From Streptomyces chilikensis (GTDB lineage: Bacteria > Actinomycetota > Actinomycetes > Streptomycetales > Streptomycetaceae): a stretch of DNA of 34,393 nt. The stretch spans positions 3,075,824-3,110,216 of the forward strand of contig NZ_LWCC02000005.1 of assembly GCF_001642695.1 (NCBI RefSeq), read 5' to 3'. The translations under genes were made by a program, and so were the position numbers. Below the pieces are notes generated by a model that saw nothing but the letters and a program-made list of their open reading frames with translations, ran no database searches and had not been told where the DNA came from. Positions 1-9,115 of this stretch are shown piece by piece (the first letter of the stretch is position 1; every line of letters starts with the position of its first letter).

Positions 1-3000
1 ACGCGCCGCTCGACCCGCACGCGCGCCTCGGCCGGCGGCAGGACCCGCTGGCACGGCTCGCCGTCCACCGTCTCGATCAGGGTGCGCAGCGGGGCGTGCC
101 GTTCGACGACGTCGTCGAGCGCGGCCTCCAGCGCCGTCGTGTCCACGGTCCCGTCGACCCGCACCGCCAGCGGCACGTTGTAGGCGGTGCTGTCGCCGTC
201 CAGGTCTGCCAGCAGCCACAACCGCCGCTGCGCGAAGGACGCGGGCGGGAACCCGGACGTGGGGGACGCGGGAGTGAGGGCGGGCAGGGCGGACGCCTTC
301 CTCCTGCCGGTGATGTGTTCGGCGAGTCGGGCGGGGGTGGGGTGCTGGAAGACGTCGCGGACGGTGAGGCGGACGTCCAGGGCGGTGGCGATGTGGTTGG
401 TGAGGCGGGCGGCGAGGAGGGAGTGGCCGCCGAGGACGAAGAAGTCGTCGTCGATGGTGGGGGTGTCGGGGGTGTCGAGGGTGCGGGCGAAGAGTGCGGT
501 CAGGGTCTTCTCGGTGGTGGTGCGGGGTGCGCGTCCGGTGCGGGAGGCGGCGGCCGGCTCGGGGAGGGCGCGCTTGTCGATCTTGCCGTTGGGGGTGAGG
601 GGGAGTCGGTCGAGGACGGTGAGGTAGGTGGGGACGAGGTGGTCGGGCAGGTGCTCGGCGAGGTGGCGGCGGATGTCCTCGGTGGGCGCGTCGGTGACGA
701 TGTGGGCGGAGAGCCGGCCCTGGTGGACGGTGGCGACGGCCTGGGTGATGGCGGGGTGGGTGAGGAGGGCGGCTTCGATTTCGCCGGGTTCGACGCGGAA
801 GCCGCGGATCTTGATCTGGTCGTCGGCGCGGCCTTCGTAGTGGAGGTTGCCGTCGGTGTCGAAGTGGACGAGGTCGCCGGTGCGGTAGAGACGGCTGCCG
901 GCGGGCCCGTACGGATTGGGCACGAAACGCGCGGCGGTCAGGTCCGGACGGCCGAGATAGCCGTGGGCCAGCCCTTCCCCCGCCACGTACAGCTCGCCGG
1001 TGGCGCCCGGCGGGCACAGCCGCAGCCGGCTGTCCAGGACGTACAGCGGCTTGTCGGCCAGCGGTGAGCCGATGGGGATGGACGGGTGCGGCCGCTGCCC
1101 GTGCTCGACGGTGTGCGTCGTGGCGTAGATCATGACCTCGGCGGGGCCGTAGCCGTTGACGACGGTGATGCCGGGCCGCAGCCGCTGCAGCTTGTGGACG
1201 TGGGCCGGGGAGGCCGCCTCGCCGACGGTGTAGGCGGTGGTGACGGTGTCGAACGTCTCCGGGTGCTCGTCGGTGAGGTAGTTGAACAGACTCGCCGACA
1301 GCAGCAGCGTGGTGACGCGGTGACGCCGCGCCAGTTCGCTCACCAGCGTCGGTTCCGGCTTCTGGCCCGGCTGCAGGACGGTGGTCCCGCCGTGCAGCAG
1401 AGGGCCCCAGAACTCGAGGCTGAAGGCGTCCCAGGACACCGGCGACGACTGCAGGAACACCTCGTCCGGGCCGGTCGGGAGGTACTCCTGGCCGACGAGG
1501 GTGGCCACCAGGTTGCGGTGGGAGGACAGGATGCCCTTGGGCCGGCCGGTCGAGCCGGAGGTGAACATCAGGCAGGCCGGGTCGTCGGGGGTGAGCGGGA
1601 CGCCGAGGTCTCCCGCGTCCAGGGAGGCGAGTTCTCCCGGCCCCTCCGTGTGGACGGCCCAGGGGCCCTCGAGGCGGCCGGCGAGCCGTGGAGTGGTCAC
1701 CAGGTGGCCGATGCCGGCGTCACCGGCCGCGGAACGGAGGCGCTCGTCGGGGAAGTCGGGGTCGAGCAGCACATGGGCGGCGCCGGTCTTGAGCACGGCG
1801 ATCAGGGCGGTGGCGAAGTCCGCGCCGCGCTCCAGCAGGACGCCGGCCAGGTCGCCGCGGCCCAGGCCCTGGCCGCGCAGGTGGCGGGCCCAGCGGTTGG
1901 CGGCCGCGTCGAGCTCCCGGTAGGTGACCCGCCGGTCGCCGTCGATCAGCGCGACCCGGCCGGGGAAACGTTCCACCTGCTGCTGGAAGCGGTGCACCAG
2001 CGTGGTGTCCTGCCGCTCGATGGTGGCGCCGGCCCACTCCCCGAGCAGCAGGCCGCGCTCCGCCTCCGTCAGCACCTCCAGGTCGGCGGTCGCGCGCTCG
2101 GCCAGCTCCCCGGCGCCCGGTGCCAGGGCCGTGGCCAGGAACGCGGCGAACCGGTCCTGGTGGGCGGCGACGGCGTCCGGGTCCACACCGTCGACCGGCG
2201 TGTCGAAGTCGATCCGGAAGCCGTGCGCGGCCCCCAGGTCGAACACGGCGATGCTGAGGTCGTCGACCGGGCCGTTGCTGACGTTGTGGTTGACGGTCGG
2301 GCTGCCGCAGACCGTCAGCTCCGCGTTGAAGCCCATGATGTTGACGACCGGAGTGGCGAGCCGGCGCGCCGTTCCCAGGACGCCGGCGTCCCGGCACAGG
2401 TCCTCGTAACGGGTCCGCTGGCCCCGCAGCCCGTGCTTGACCTCCGCGGACACCGAGCGGACCAGCGCGCCGAACGGCTCGTCGGGGCGCACCCGCAGCC
2501 GCAGCGGCACCACGTTCGACATCATGCCGGGGGTGCTGCGCGCCGTCTGCGTGGTCCGGCCGGTCACCGGCAGGGCGACCACCAGCTCGTCCTGCCCGGT
2601 GACCCGGTGCAGGTACACGGCGAGCAGGGACACCAGCATGACCGGCCAGGAGACCCGCTGGGCGCGGGCCGCGTCCCGCAGCCGGCCGGCGTCGGCGGGG
2701 GAGAGCCGCACGCTGCGCCGGGCGAACGGCAGAGCGCCGTGGGCCGGTGTGGCCCGGCCGGCGCCCCGGACCGGACTGCGGGGGGCGCCCGGCGCCCCGG
2801 CGAGGTGCTCCCGCCAGGCCGCCCGCTCGGCCGCGGCCTCCCGCGACCCGCGGAACTCGGCGTCCTCCGCCAGCAGGTCGGCGAGCCGGCCGAACGGGGA
2901 CGGCCCCCACGGCTCGCCGGCGACCGCCTGCTCGTACAGCTCCACCAGCCGCGTCAGCGCGAGCCCGACACCGACGCCGTCCACGACCAGGTGGTGGAAG

Positions 3001-3437
3001 CCGTAGAAGTAGAAGTACCGTTCCTCGCCCAGCCGGATCAGCGCGCAGCGCACCGGCGGCTCCGAGTCCAGCGCGAACGGGGTGCCGACCATCTCGTCGA
3101 CCAGCCGCCACGCCTCGGCCTCCGGATCGGCCGCCCCGCTCACGTCGGTGAACGGCAGGTCGAGGTGGCCGGCGCCGGCGTCGACGACCTGCCACACCTG
3201 CTCCCCGTCCTCCTCGAACCGGCGGGTCCGCAGGAAGTCCGCCTCCTCCGCCAGGCGGCGCCAGGCGGCGGCCATCAGCCCGGGGTCGACCGGACCGAGG
3301 ATCTCCCGGCATTCGGCCACGTTGTACTTCAGGCCCGACGGGTCGAGGGCGTGCGCCGTCCAGATGTCACGCTGGGCCGCCGAGAGGGGCAACCGGGCGG
3401 CGGCCGGGGCGGGAGCGGCGAGCGCGTCGGACGGCAT
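1..3437 (-). CDS. Nonribosomal peptide synthetase, C-A-T-C(partial); C-terminus beyond the window
   Basis: Large modular enzyme that activates an amino acid as an adenylate, loads it on a phosphopantetheine arm and condenses it with an upstream acyl group. ATG at 3437 follows AGGAG. The first 1145 residues are visible. Condensation domain: HHLVVDG at about 148-154. Adenylation domain: core A3 [10 protein letters not shown] near 626-636, YRTGD at 851-855, NGKIDK at about 950-955. Carrier domain: LGGHSLL with the attachment serine at about 1006. A second condensation domain starts near 1055 with the S/F-AQRRLW motif. The protein begins with a condensation domain, so it must receive its donor from another protein or an acyl/aryl starter. 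By hand alignment to GrsA the specificity residues read D-A-L-S-Y-V-G-I-Y, which I cannot assign. It lies 122 bp downstream of the NB-ARC regulator and is probably co-transcribed. No iron box precedes it, so a siderophore role is not indicated. Confidence 0.95.
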   Translation of the reverse strand, partial: MPSDALAAPAPAAARLPLSAAQRDIWTAHALDPSGLKYNVAECREILGPVDPGLMAAAWRRLAEEADFLRTRRFEEDGEQVWQVVDAGAGHLDLPFTDVSGAADPEAEAWRLVDEMVGTPFALDSEPPVRCALIRLGEERYFYFYGFHHLVVDGVGVGLALTRLVELYEQAVAGEPWGPSPFGRLADLLAEDAEFRGSREAAAERAAWREHLAGAPGAPRSPVRGAGRATPAHGALPFARRSVRLSPADAGRLRDAARAQRVSWPVMLVSLLAVYLHRVTGQDELVVALPVTGRTTQTARSTPGMMSNVVPLRLRVRPDEPFGALVRSVSAEVKHGLRGQRTRYEDLCRDAGVLGTARRLATPVVNIMGFNAELTVCGSPTVNHNVSNGPVDDLSIAVFDLGAAHGFRIDFDTPVDGVDPDAVAAHQDRFAAFLATALAPGAGELAERATADLEVLTEAERGLLLGEWAGATIERQDTTLVHRFQQQVERFPGRVALIDGDRRVTYRELDAAANRWARHLRGQGLGRGDLAGVLLERGADFATALIAVLKTGAAHVLLDPDFPDERLRSAAGDAGIGHLVTTPRLAGRLEGPWAVHTEGPGELASLDAGDLGVPLTPDDPACLMFTSGSTGRPKGILSSHRNLVATLVGQEYLPTGPDEVFLQSSPVSWDAFSLEFWGPLLHGGTTVLQPGQKPEPTLVSELARRHRVTTLLLSASLFNYLTDEHPETFDTVTTAYTVGEAASPAHVHKLQRLRPGITVVNGYGPAEVMIYATTHTVEHGQRPHPSIPIGSPLADKPLYVLDSRLRLCPPGATGELYVAGEGLAHGYLGRPDLTAARFVPNPYGPAGSRLYRTGDLVHFDTDGNLHYEGRADDQIKIRGFRVEPGEIEAALLTHPAITQAVATVHQGRLSAHIVTDAPTEDIRRHLAEHLPDHLVPTYLTVLDRLPLTPNGKIDKRALPEPAAASRTGRAPRTTTEKTLTALFARTLDTPDTPTIDDDFFVLGGHSLLAARLTNHIATALDVRLTVRDVFQHPTPARLAEHITGRRKASALPALTPASPTSGFPPASFAQRRLWLLADLDGDSTAYNVPLAVRVDGTVDTTALEAALDDVVERHAPLRTLIETVDGEPCQRVLPPAEARVRVERR

Positions 3438-3559
3438 GGCGGTCTCCTGGGTGAGGGGGCGGCGGGGGAGGGGCGGGCAGTGCCATACAACCGGCCGGCC
3501 GGGGCGCGGAGCGGCAGTTGTTCCGGCGGGAGCGCCAGCAGCAGGCCGCCGCGCGGCAG

Positions 3560-4888
3560 TCAGGCGGCAGTCGTGACGGCAGCCGCCCCGAGCACCGCGC
3601 GCACCACGCACAGCACCCGGAAGGAGGGCAGCGTGCCCTCGGTGACGGACCTGATCACGCCGCTGACCAGCAGGTCCCGCAGCATGCGGCCGCACTCGGG
3701 CAGCGGACGGCCGGTCAGCCGGACCACGTCCTCGAGCAGGAAGGCGCCGTCCCGGTCGCGGCACAGCTCGGCGAGCAGGTCCCGGCAGGGCGCGGGCAGC
3801 GCGGCCACGGTGCGCGCCACCCGGGCCTGGAGCCGGGAACCGGCCGGGCCGTCGGCAAGGTGGGCGAGCAGCGGGGACGGGTCCGACTCCAGGAGGGAGC
3901 GCAGGGCGGGCAGGTCGTAGACGGCCAGCCAGGACGCGGCGGCCGCGAGCGACATCGGATGGCCGTCGAGGCGGTGGCAGATCCACGCCACGTCGGCGAG
4001 AGCGCGCTCGTCGGGGACGATGCCCGGACGCAGCCGGCGCAGCTGGTCCAGGAAGAAACGGGAGGCGGCCGTGCCGGCGGGGGCCGCGGCGGACGGCGCG
4101 GGAGCGTCCAGCGGAGACAGCAGGAAGAGGCGTTCGCCGGGGACGTTCCACGGCTCGTCGGCGGTGACCAGCAGACGCATCCCGGGCAGCTCGCGCAGCA
4201 GGCGGCCCAGCCGGTGGAAGTCGAGCACGCCCGTGTCGGCGCCGTCGAGGACGAGCACGACACCGCGGTCGCCGGGCAGCCCGGCCGGCCCGCCGGGCAG
4301 GTCGTCGGCACGGCCCTCACCGCGCAGGAAGGAGGCGCAGTCGGCCGCGAGCGCGGAGAGAGGACCCTGGCCGCCCGGGAGGAAGTCGGCGGCCTCCCCG
4401 GGCGCGGAGTGCCACAGCACGGTCAGGCCCGCGTCGTGCAGCCGCGCCGCGGCCTCCAGGACGAGCCGGGTCTTGCCCACACCGCTCAGCCCCACGACCG
4501 TGACCAGCCGCTCGGCGCCCGACCGGAGTTCCTCCACCACCGCGGCGCACTCCGCCTCACGCCCGATCAGCGGATGGAGGGGAACGGGCGGCGCGGGCCG
4601 CTCGACGGCCGCCCGGACACCCCCGCGGTGGCCGCGCTGGGCCGCCTCCTCGAGGGCCGCACGGGCGCGGGGGCCGAGCCGCAGACCGTCGGCGATCAGA
4701 CGGACCGTGTCGGTTCTCGGCCGCTGCGCCTTCCCCTTCTCCAGGTCGCGTATGGCGCGGACGCTGATGGTGGAGAGGTCCGCGAGCTCCCGCTGCGTCA
4801 GGCCGATGCGCAGCCGGTGCTGGAGGATCAGGGCGCCGAGCGCGACGGCGGCGGGGGCGGTGTCCTGAGAAGCAAGGCCGTTCGTCAT
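3560..4888 (-). CDS. XRE-family HTH plus NB-ARC (STAND) ATPase regulator
   Basis: Predicted transcriptional regulator of 442 residues. An N-terminal XRE/Cro-type helix-turn-helix lies at about 15-75 ([20 protein letters not shown], then DLEKG). An NB-ARC ATPase follows, with Walker A GLSGVGKT at about 133-140 and a Walker B-like stretch VVLVLDGAD near 210. The C-terminus is alpha-helical and resembles the ARC/winged part of STAND proteins. I see no TPR array, so it is shorter than classic STAND regulators. ATG at 4888 is preceded by AGGAG. It lies between a SARP-type repeat array (4945-4973) and the NRPS. It is probably a nucleotide-gated, pathway-specific regulator controlled by the neighbouring SARP. 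The inducing ligand cannot be inferred. Confidence 0.85.
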   Translation of the reverse strand: MTNGLASQDTAPAAVALGALILQHRLRIGLTQRELADLSTISVRAIRDLEKGKAQRPRTDTVRLIADGLRLGPRARAALEEAAQRGHRGGVRAAVERPAPPVPLHPLIGREAECAAVVEELRSGAERLVTVVGLSGVGKTRLVLEAAARLHDAGLTVLWHSAPGEAADFLPGGQGPLSALAADCASFLRGEGRADDLPGGPAGLPGDRGVVLVLDGADTGVLDFHRLGRLLRELPGMRLLVTADEPWNVPGERLFLLSPLDAPAPSAAAPAGTAASRFFLDQLRRLRPGIVPDERALADVAWICHRLDGHPMSLAAAASWLAVYDLPALRSLLESDPSPLLAHLADGPAGSRLQARVARTVAALPAPCRDLLAELCRDRDGAFLLEDVVRLTGRPLPECGRMLRDLLVSGVIRSVTEGTLPSFRVLCVVRAVLGAAAVTTAA

Positions 4889-4944
4889 GTGCAGCTCCTG
4901 CTGGTCGGTTCAGGAAGGTCTGCCGGCCATGGTCGGCACGCGGC

Positions 4945-4973
4945 CTATCCAGGAGCCATCCCGCCGCTAACCC
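4945..4973 (-). promoter_or_regulatory. Candidate SARP operator: three heptamers at 11-bp spacing
   Basis: On the minus strand, upstream of the XRE/NB-ARC gene, three related heptamers read GGGTTAG (4973-4967), GGGATGG (4962-4956) and TGGATAG (4951-4945). Their starts are exactly 11 bp apart with 4-bp spacers. Direct heptamer repeats in 11-bp register are the known binding pattern of DnrI/ActII-ORF4/AfsR-type SARPs. A GACCAT hexamer about 10 bp downstream could be the -10 element. Binding is inferred. Confidence 0.6.
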
Positions 4974-5060
4974 CTCACGGGCCGTCCGCCGGCGGCTGAG
5001 CCGACCCGCGGCGGTGCCCCGCGACGGCGGCTTTCACGCCGGGACGGCGGACACCGGGCC

Positions 5061-5117
5061 GTGATAGCGGGGTGATAAGGCAGCGGACGGTGCCGTGAAT
5101 CCGCCTCTTCCTAGCTT
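5061..5117 (+). promoter_or_regulatory. Candidate SARP operator and promoter of the small secreted protein
   Basis: GTGATAG (5061-5067) and GTGATAA (5072-5078) are direct heptamers with starts 11 bp apart. A weaker GTGAATC lies at 5095-5101, about two helical turns further on. TAGCTT (5112-5117) is a candidate -10 element about 10 bp after it. The heptamers resemble those at 4945-4973 and 8642-8659. Operator function is inferred. Confidence 0.55.
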
Positions 5118-5165
5118 TGTGGTCGTCAGCCGGAAACGGCCGCCACCACCGAGAGGAAGCACCCC

Positions 5166-5438
5166 ATGTCGCACACCGCCGCTCCCCGCAACGCCCTCCG
5201 CGCCACCGTCGCCTCCGCGCTGATCGTGCTCCTCGCCGCCGCCGGCGCCCAGACCGGCTGGGCCGCCGGAACCACGGGCCCGGGCACCGCGGTCGTCGCC
5301 ACCGCCGCCGGTGGCGACACCACCACCGACGAAGGCGACACCGGCGCCACCACCGGCGGCACGGGAAGCACCGGCGGCACGGGAACGGGGAGCACGGGCG
5401 GCACGGGCGGCACCACCGACAACAACCCCTGGGACTGA
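5166..5438 (+). CDS. Small exported Gly/Thr-rich low-complexity protein
   Basis: Protein of 90 residues. It has an N-terminal signal peptide: basic residues at 8-12, hydrophobic core at about 14-28, and a probable cleavage after the Ala residues near 33-34. The mature part is almost entirely Gly, Thr, Ser, Asp and Ala, with repeats of the type STGGTGTG, and ends TTDNNPWD. There are no cysteines and no lipobox. ATG follows AGAGGAAG. I do not recognise a family. The gene converges on the SARP regulator and has SARP-type repeats in its promoter. A small repetitive product beside an AfsR-like gene recalls afsS, the target of AfsR, but AfsS is not exported and I see no AfsS-type TAG..Q repeats. 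Function unknown. Confidence 0.75.
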   Translation: MSHTAAPRNALRATVASALIVLLAAAGAQTGWAAGTTGPGTAVVATAAGGDTTTDEGDTGATTGGTGSTGGTGTGSTGGTGGTTDNNPWD

Positions 5439-5463
5439 CCCGGCCGCGGCCGGCCCGCCGGTC

Positions 5464-8400
5464 TCATCCCGCGGCGAGCAGCCGCCGCGCCTCCGTCAGC
5501 TCACGGACCATCCCCCGGTCCTGGAACACCTCCACCGCCGGGGCCAGCAGTTCCCGGGCACGCCCCGGCTCCCCCTCCAGCAGCCGCGCCAGGTCCAGGC
5601 GCGCCAGCGCGCCCCCGCCGAAATCCATGACCCGCTCCCGGGCGGTCACGGCCCGGTCGAAGAAGTCCCTGGCGCGATCGGGCCGGCCCATCACGAAGAA
5701 CGCGTGCCCCAGGTCGCGCAGCAGGTGCCCCTCGCCGATCACGTCGCCGGAGTCCCGGCACAGCTCCAGCACCTCCGTGAAGGTCAGCACCGCCAGATCG
5801 CACTTGCCCTGCTGCAGCAGCAACTGGCCGACCCGCCGCAGCGTCCGCGCCCGGCCGCCGGCGTAACCCACCGCGTCGTACGTGTCCAGGGCCTCGTCCA
5901 GCTGGGTCTGCGCCGCCTCGAACTCGCCGCGGCGCATCCGGATGTGGGCGCTCTGCGTCAGCACGATCGCCCGCCCCACCACGTCCCCCGCCCGGTCGAA
6001 GTCCGCCAGCGACCGCGCGTACAGCTCCAGCGCCGACGCGTCGTCGCCACCCGTCCGGGCGATCAGGGCCAGGTCCCGGCGGCACAGGGCCTCGCCCGTC
6101 GGCTCGTCCAGCGCCTGGAAGACGTCCAGCGCCGAGTTCAGCGCCTGCCGCGCCGCGTCGAACTGGCTGCGGCTCATGTACAGCGAGCCGAGCGAGGCCC
6201 GCACCGCCGCCGTGCCCCGCAGGTTGCCCGCCTTGCGGGCCGCCGCCAGCGCGCACAGATGCGTCTGCTCCCAGAGGTCGTACAGGCCCCTCACCTCGAA
6301 CAGCGTGACCAGCGTCGTCGCCAGGTCCCAGCACAGGTCGTGCAGCCCTTCCTCGGCCGCGTGCTCCACCATGCGGCACAGGGCGGCCTGCTCGGCCTCC
6401 AGCCAGGACAGCGGATCCCCCAGCAGTTCCTGCGTGTACACGGCCGGCGGCTCCCAGCGCGGGGCGTCGCCGTGCAGCACGGTGAAGTCCCCGCCGTACA
6501 GCTTCCGGTGGGCCTGCTGCGCGAGGTACATCCACCCGCCGCCCATCCGGGCCAGCGCCACCCCCCGCTCCCCGGGCGGGTCGAACGCCAGCTGCTCCCG
6601 CGCGTACACCCGGATGATCTCGTGGAAGCGGTACCGGAAACCACCGCTCCGCTCCACCCCGGCGACGTCCAGCATCTGCACGTCGACCAGCGGCTCCATC
6701 AGGTCCGACGGGAAGGGCCGGCCGTCGTCCAGGAGCGCGCCCGCCAGCCAGCTCGGCAGGGTCGGCGCCTGGGCCATGCTCAGCAGCCGCAGCAGCCGGC
6801 GGTCCTGCGGGGCAAGCCCGTCGTACGTCAGGGCCAGGCTCGCCCGCATCGTCATCTCGCCGTGCGCCAGCTCGTCCAGCCGGTGCCGCTCGTCGGCCAG
6901 CCGCTGCACCATCGACGCCAGCGACCAGTGCGGCCGCGCCGCCAGCCGCGCCGCCACGATGCGCAGGGCCAGCGGCAGCCGGCCGACCGTGCGCACCAGC
7001 GCCTCCGCCGCCACCGCCTCCGCCGCCACCCGCTCCCGTCCGACGATCCGGGCCAGCAGCTCCAGCGCCCGGTCCTCACCCAGCACGTCCAGCTCCACGC
7101 GGTGCGCTCCCGGTAACGCCGTCAGCCGGGCCCGGCTGGTGACCAGCACCGCGCAGCGACGGCTCCCCGGCAGCAGCGGCAGCACCTGCCGCTCGCTCGC
7201 CGCGTCGTCCAGCACCACCAGCACCCGGCGCGACGCCAGCCTCGACCGGTACATCTCCGCCCGCTCGTCCAGCGACTCCGGGACCAGCTGCCCCGGAATG
7301 CCCAGCGCCCTCAGGAAACGCCCCAGCACCTCCACCGGAGCGACCGGGGCCCCGGTCGTCCCCCGCAGATCGCAGTAGAGCTGCCCGTCCGGGAACGCCG
7401 AGTCCGACAACCGGTGCGCCACCTGGACGGCCAGGGCCGACTTGCCGGTGCCCGGCTTCCCGGTGACCGCCGCCAGCCCCACCGCTGTCCGCTCCGGCCC
7501 TCCGGTCAGCGCCTCCTCGAGCGCAGCCAGCTGCGCCGCGTCCGCCACGAAGTCGGCGGTCGCCGCCGGAAGCTGATGCGGCACGGCCTCCTGCCCGGAG
7601 GGCCCGGCCGGCGCCGGGGGCTCCTCCTGCCGGGCCTCTCCGCCGGCACGGGGCCGCGCCTGCGCGGCCCGCTCCTCGCCGGCCTGCGAGGGACCGGCGG
7701 GCGAGGGACCGGCGGGCGCCGGGACGGCGGACGTGGGGCCGGCGGGCGGGGCGAGCGTGCCCGTGAGGATCGCCGACTCCAGCTCCCTGAGTTCCCGGCC
7801 CGGCTCCAGCCCGAGCTCCTCGTCGAGCAGCCGCCGCCCCGTGCGGAACACCTCGAGCGCCTCGGCCTGCCGGCCCGACCAGTACAGCGCCTGCATCAGC
7901 TGCCCGCGCAGCCTCTCCCGCAGGGGGTGCTCGTGGGTGAGCATCTGCAGCTCGCCCACCAGCCGGTCGTGCCGCCCCAGTGCGAGTTCCAGCTGGATCC
8001 GCAGCTCGACGGCGGTGAGCCGTTCCTCGTTGAGCTGCCGCGCCTTGTTCGCGAGCGGACCGCTGTCCAGTCCCGGCAGGCAGTCCCCCTGCCACAGGGC
8101 CACCGCCGCCCTCAGCTCCTCCACGGACCGTTCCGTCTCGCCCCGCTCCCGCAGCCGCCTGGCCCGTGACACCCCCGCCGTGAACAGCGCGGCGTCCACG
8201 TTCCGCTCGTCGGTGTGCAGCACGTATCCGGGAGCCCGGGTGGTGATCGAGACCTCCGCGTCCGCACCGGCCAGCAGCTTCCGCAGCCGCGACACGCAGA
8301 TCTGCACCTGGGTGCGGGCGGTCTCCGGCGGAACGTCCTCCCAGATGAGGTCGACCAGGTAACCGGTGCCGACCACCCGGTTGGCCTCCAGCAGCAGCGC

Positions 8401-8601
8401 GGCGAGGATCACCTCCTGGCGGCCGGGCGGCACCCGCAGCGGACCGCCGGTCCCGTGCACCTGCAGCGGTCCGAGGATCCGGAAGGACGGGCGTGGCGCC
8501 GGAGGGACGCCCTGCTCTTCCTCCGCCATGAGGTCGGCCAACGGATCCCCCAGCGAGACACATGAGTTGACGAGGCAGGAGAAGTTTCGAACAGTCTCCA
8601 C
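5464..8601 (-). CDS. AfsR-type SARP regulator (SARP/BTAD + NB-ARC + TPR), TTA-containing
   Basis: Large antibiotic regulatory protein, about 1045 residues, close to the size of AfsR. An OmpR-like winged-helix domain at about 35-125 (FRILGPLQV, then VQICVSRLRKLL, and PGYVL) is followed by the bacterial transcriptional activation domain to about 280. A Pro/Ala/Gly-rich linker leads to an NB-ARC ATPase with Walker A GKPGTGKS at about 381-388 and VLVVLDDA. The last third contains TPR-like helical repeats with LG.LY and ALELYARSL patterns. I chose GTG at 8601 because AGGAG lies 10 bp upstream. GTG 8610, ATG 8622, ATG 8631 and ATG 8529 are in-frame alternatives with worse ribosome sites. Residue 496 is Leu encoded by TTA (7114-7116), which predicts dependence on the bldA tRNA. 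It is the likely activator of the NRPS side of the window through the 11-bp heptamer repeats. Confidence 0.9.
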   Translation of the reverse strand: METVRNFSCLVNSCVSLGDPLADLMAEEEQGVPPAPRPSFRILGPLQVHGTGGPLRVPPGRQEVILAALLLEANRVVGTGYLVDLIWEDVPPETARTQVQICVSRLRKLLAGADAEVSITTRAPGYVLHTDERNVDAALFTAGVSRARRLRERGETERSVEELRAAVALWQGDCLPGLDSGPLANKARQLNEERLTAVELRIQLELALGRHDRLVGELQMLTHEHPLRERLRGQLMQALYWSGRQAEALEVFRTGRRLLDEELGLEPGRELRELESAILTGTLAPPAGPTSAVPAPAGPSPAGPSQAGEERAAQARPRAGGEARQEEPPAPAGPSGQEAVPHQLPAATADFVADAAQLAALEEALTGGPERTAVGLAAVTGKPGTGKSALAVQVAHRLSDSAFPDGQLYCDLRGTTGAPVAPVEVLGRFLRALGIPGQLVPESLDERAEMYRSRLASRRVLVVLDDAASERQVLPLLPGSRRCAVLVTSRARLTALPGAHRVELDVLGEDRALELLARIVGRERVAAEAVAAEALVRTVGRLPLALRIVAARLAARPHWSLASMVQRLADERHRLDELAHGEMTMRASLALTYDGLAPQDRRLLRLLSMAQAPTLPSWLAGALLDDGRPFPSDLMEPLVDVQMLDVAGVERSGGFRYRFHEIIRVYAREQLAFDPPGERGVALARMGGGWMYLAQQAHRKLYGGDFTVLHGDAPRWEPPAVYTQELLGDPLSWLEAEQAALCRMVEHAAEEGLHDLCWDLATTLVTLFEVRGLYDLWEQTHLCALAAARKAGNLRGTAAVRASLGSLYMSRSQFDAARQALNSALDVFQALDEPTGEALCRRDLALIARTGGDDASALELYARSLADFDRAGDVVGRAIVLTQSAHIRMRRGEFEAAQTQLDEALDTYDAVGYAGGRARTLRRVGQLLLQQGKCDLAVLTFTEVLELCRDSGDVIGEGHLLRDLGHAFFVMGRPDRARDFFDRAVTARERVMDFGGGALARLDLARLLEGEPGRARELLAPAVEVFQDRGMVRELTEARRLLAAG

Positions 8602-8641
8602 ATTCGTCACTCTCCTGTCCATGCCGTGCATATACCGAGGG

Positions 8642-8659
8642 GGGATAGTGCTGCGATAG
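8642..8659 (+). promoter_or_regulatory. Candidate SARP operator between the SARP and SnoaL-like genes
   Basis: GGGATAG (8642-8648) and GCGATAG (8653-8659) are direct heptamers in 11-bp register. They lie 58 bp before the SnoaL-like start and just upstream of the divergent SARP gene, so they could serve activation of the former and autoregulation of the latter. No convincing -10 hexamer is visible at the classical distance, so the assignment rests on the repeat and its likeness to the other two arrays. Confidence 0.5.
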
Positions 8660-8716
8660 CGAAGAGTTGGCCGCGCCGCCCAGACTCGGGGCGGAGAACG
8701 AAAGGGGTACAGCCCG

Positions 8717-9115
8717 ATGACGAGTCACGACCACCCGGCAGCCGCCCACTCCGCAACGACCGACCTGATCACAGCCGCAGGCGTGGACCACGTCCGCCTG
8801 GTCTACGACTACCTCGACGCCGGCGACGCGGACTCCTGTGCCTCCCTGATGCACGAACGCGTGGTCCTGGAACTGCCCGGCATGCCGCCCGTCCACGGCC
8901 GCGCCGAGGCCGTCCGCGCCCACCTCCGCCACAGCACCGGCCGGACCCGCCACGAGATCGACCACCTCGTCGCCGCCGACCGCAGCGTGGTCGCCGCCGG
9001 CCGGCGCGTCGTCCCGGACTCCCGTCACCCGTGCACGCGCTTCGTCGACGTCTTCCGCATCGCCGACGACGGCATGGTCAGCGAGTGCACCCGCTACTAC
9101 CACACCACGCCGTAG
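8717..9115 (+). CDS. SnoaL-like (NTF2-fold) protein
   Basis: Protein of 132 residues with the cone-shaped NTF2/SnoaL-like pattern. An N-terminal helix contains VRLVYDYLDAGDADSCASLM, followed by strands with VVLELPGMPPVHGRAEAVRAHL and a C-terminal sheet ending FRIADDGMVSECTRYYH. The family includes polyketide cyclases, ketosteroid isomerase-like enzymes, hydroxylases and non-catalytic binding proteins, so the reaction cannot be fixed. ATG follows AAAGGGG at a suitable distance. It is divergent from the SARP gene and carries a SARP-like repeat in its promoter, which suggests it belongs to the same biosynthetic regulon as the NRPS. There is no signal peptide, so it is cytoplasmic. Confidence 0.8.
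   Translation: MTSHDHPAAAHSATTDLITAAGVDHVRLVYDYLDAGDADSCASLMHERVVLELPGMPPVHGRAEAVRAHLRHSTGRTRHEIDHLVAADRSVVAAGRRVVPDSRHPCTRFVDVFRIADDGMVSECTRYYHTTP

Noticed and set aside
1-3437. NRPS as part of the siderophore system
   Set aside because: No iron box or hydroxamate/catechol genes adjoin it. The three iron boxes found lie at the des locus and the binding protein, and the NRPS sits under SARP-like sites.
1086-3920. Long open frame on the plus strand opposite the NRPS
   Set aside because: It has Arg/Gly/Val-rich low-complexity composition and no domain. The minus strand carries a complete C-A-T-C synthetase in the same interval, so this is a GC-bias shadow.
5341-5420. Tandem GGCACGGG/GGCACC-like DNA repeats as a possible regulatory or CRISPR-like array
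   Set aside because: They are codon-level repeats of the Gly/Thr-rich protein, with no spacer structure.
5440-5453. 14-bp GC palindrome between the small secreted gene and the SARP gene
   Set aside because: It consists only of G and C and is short with no loop. Such palindromes occur by chance at this base composition, so I did not call a terminator or operator.
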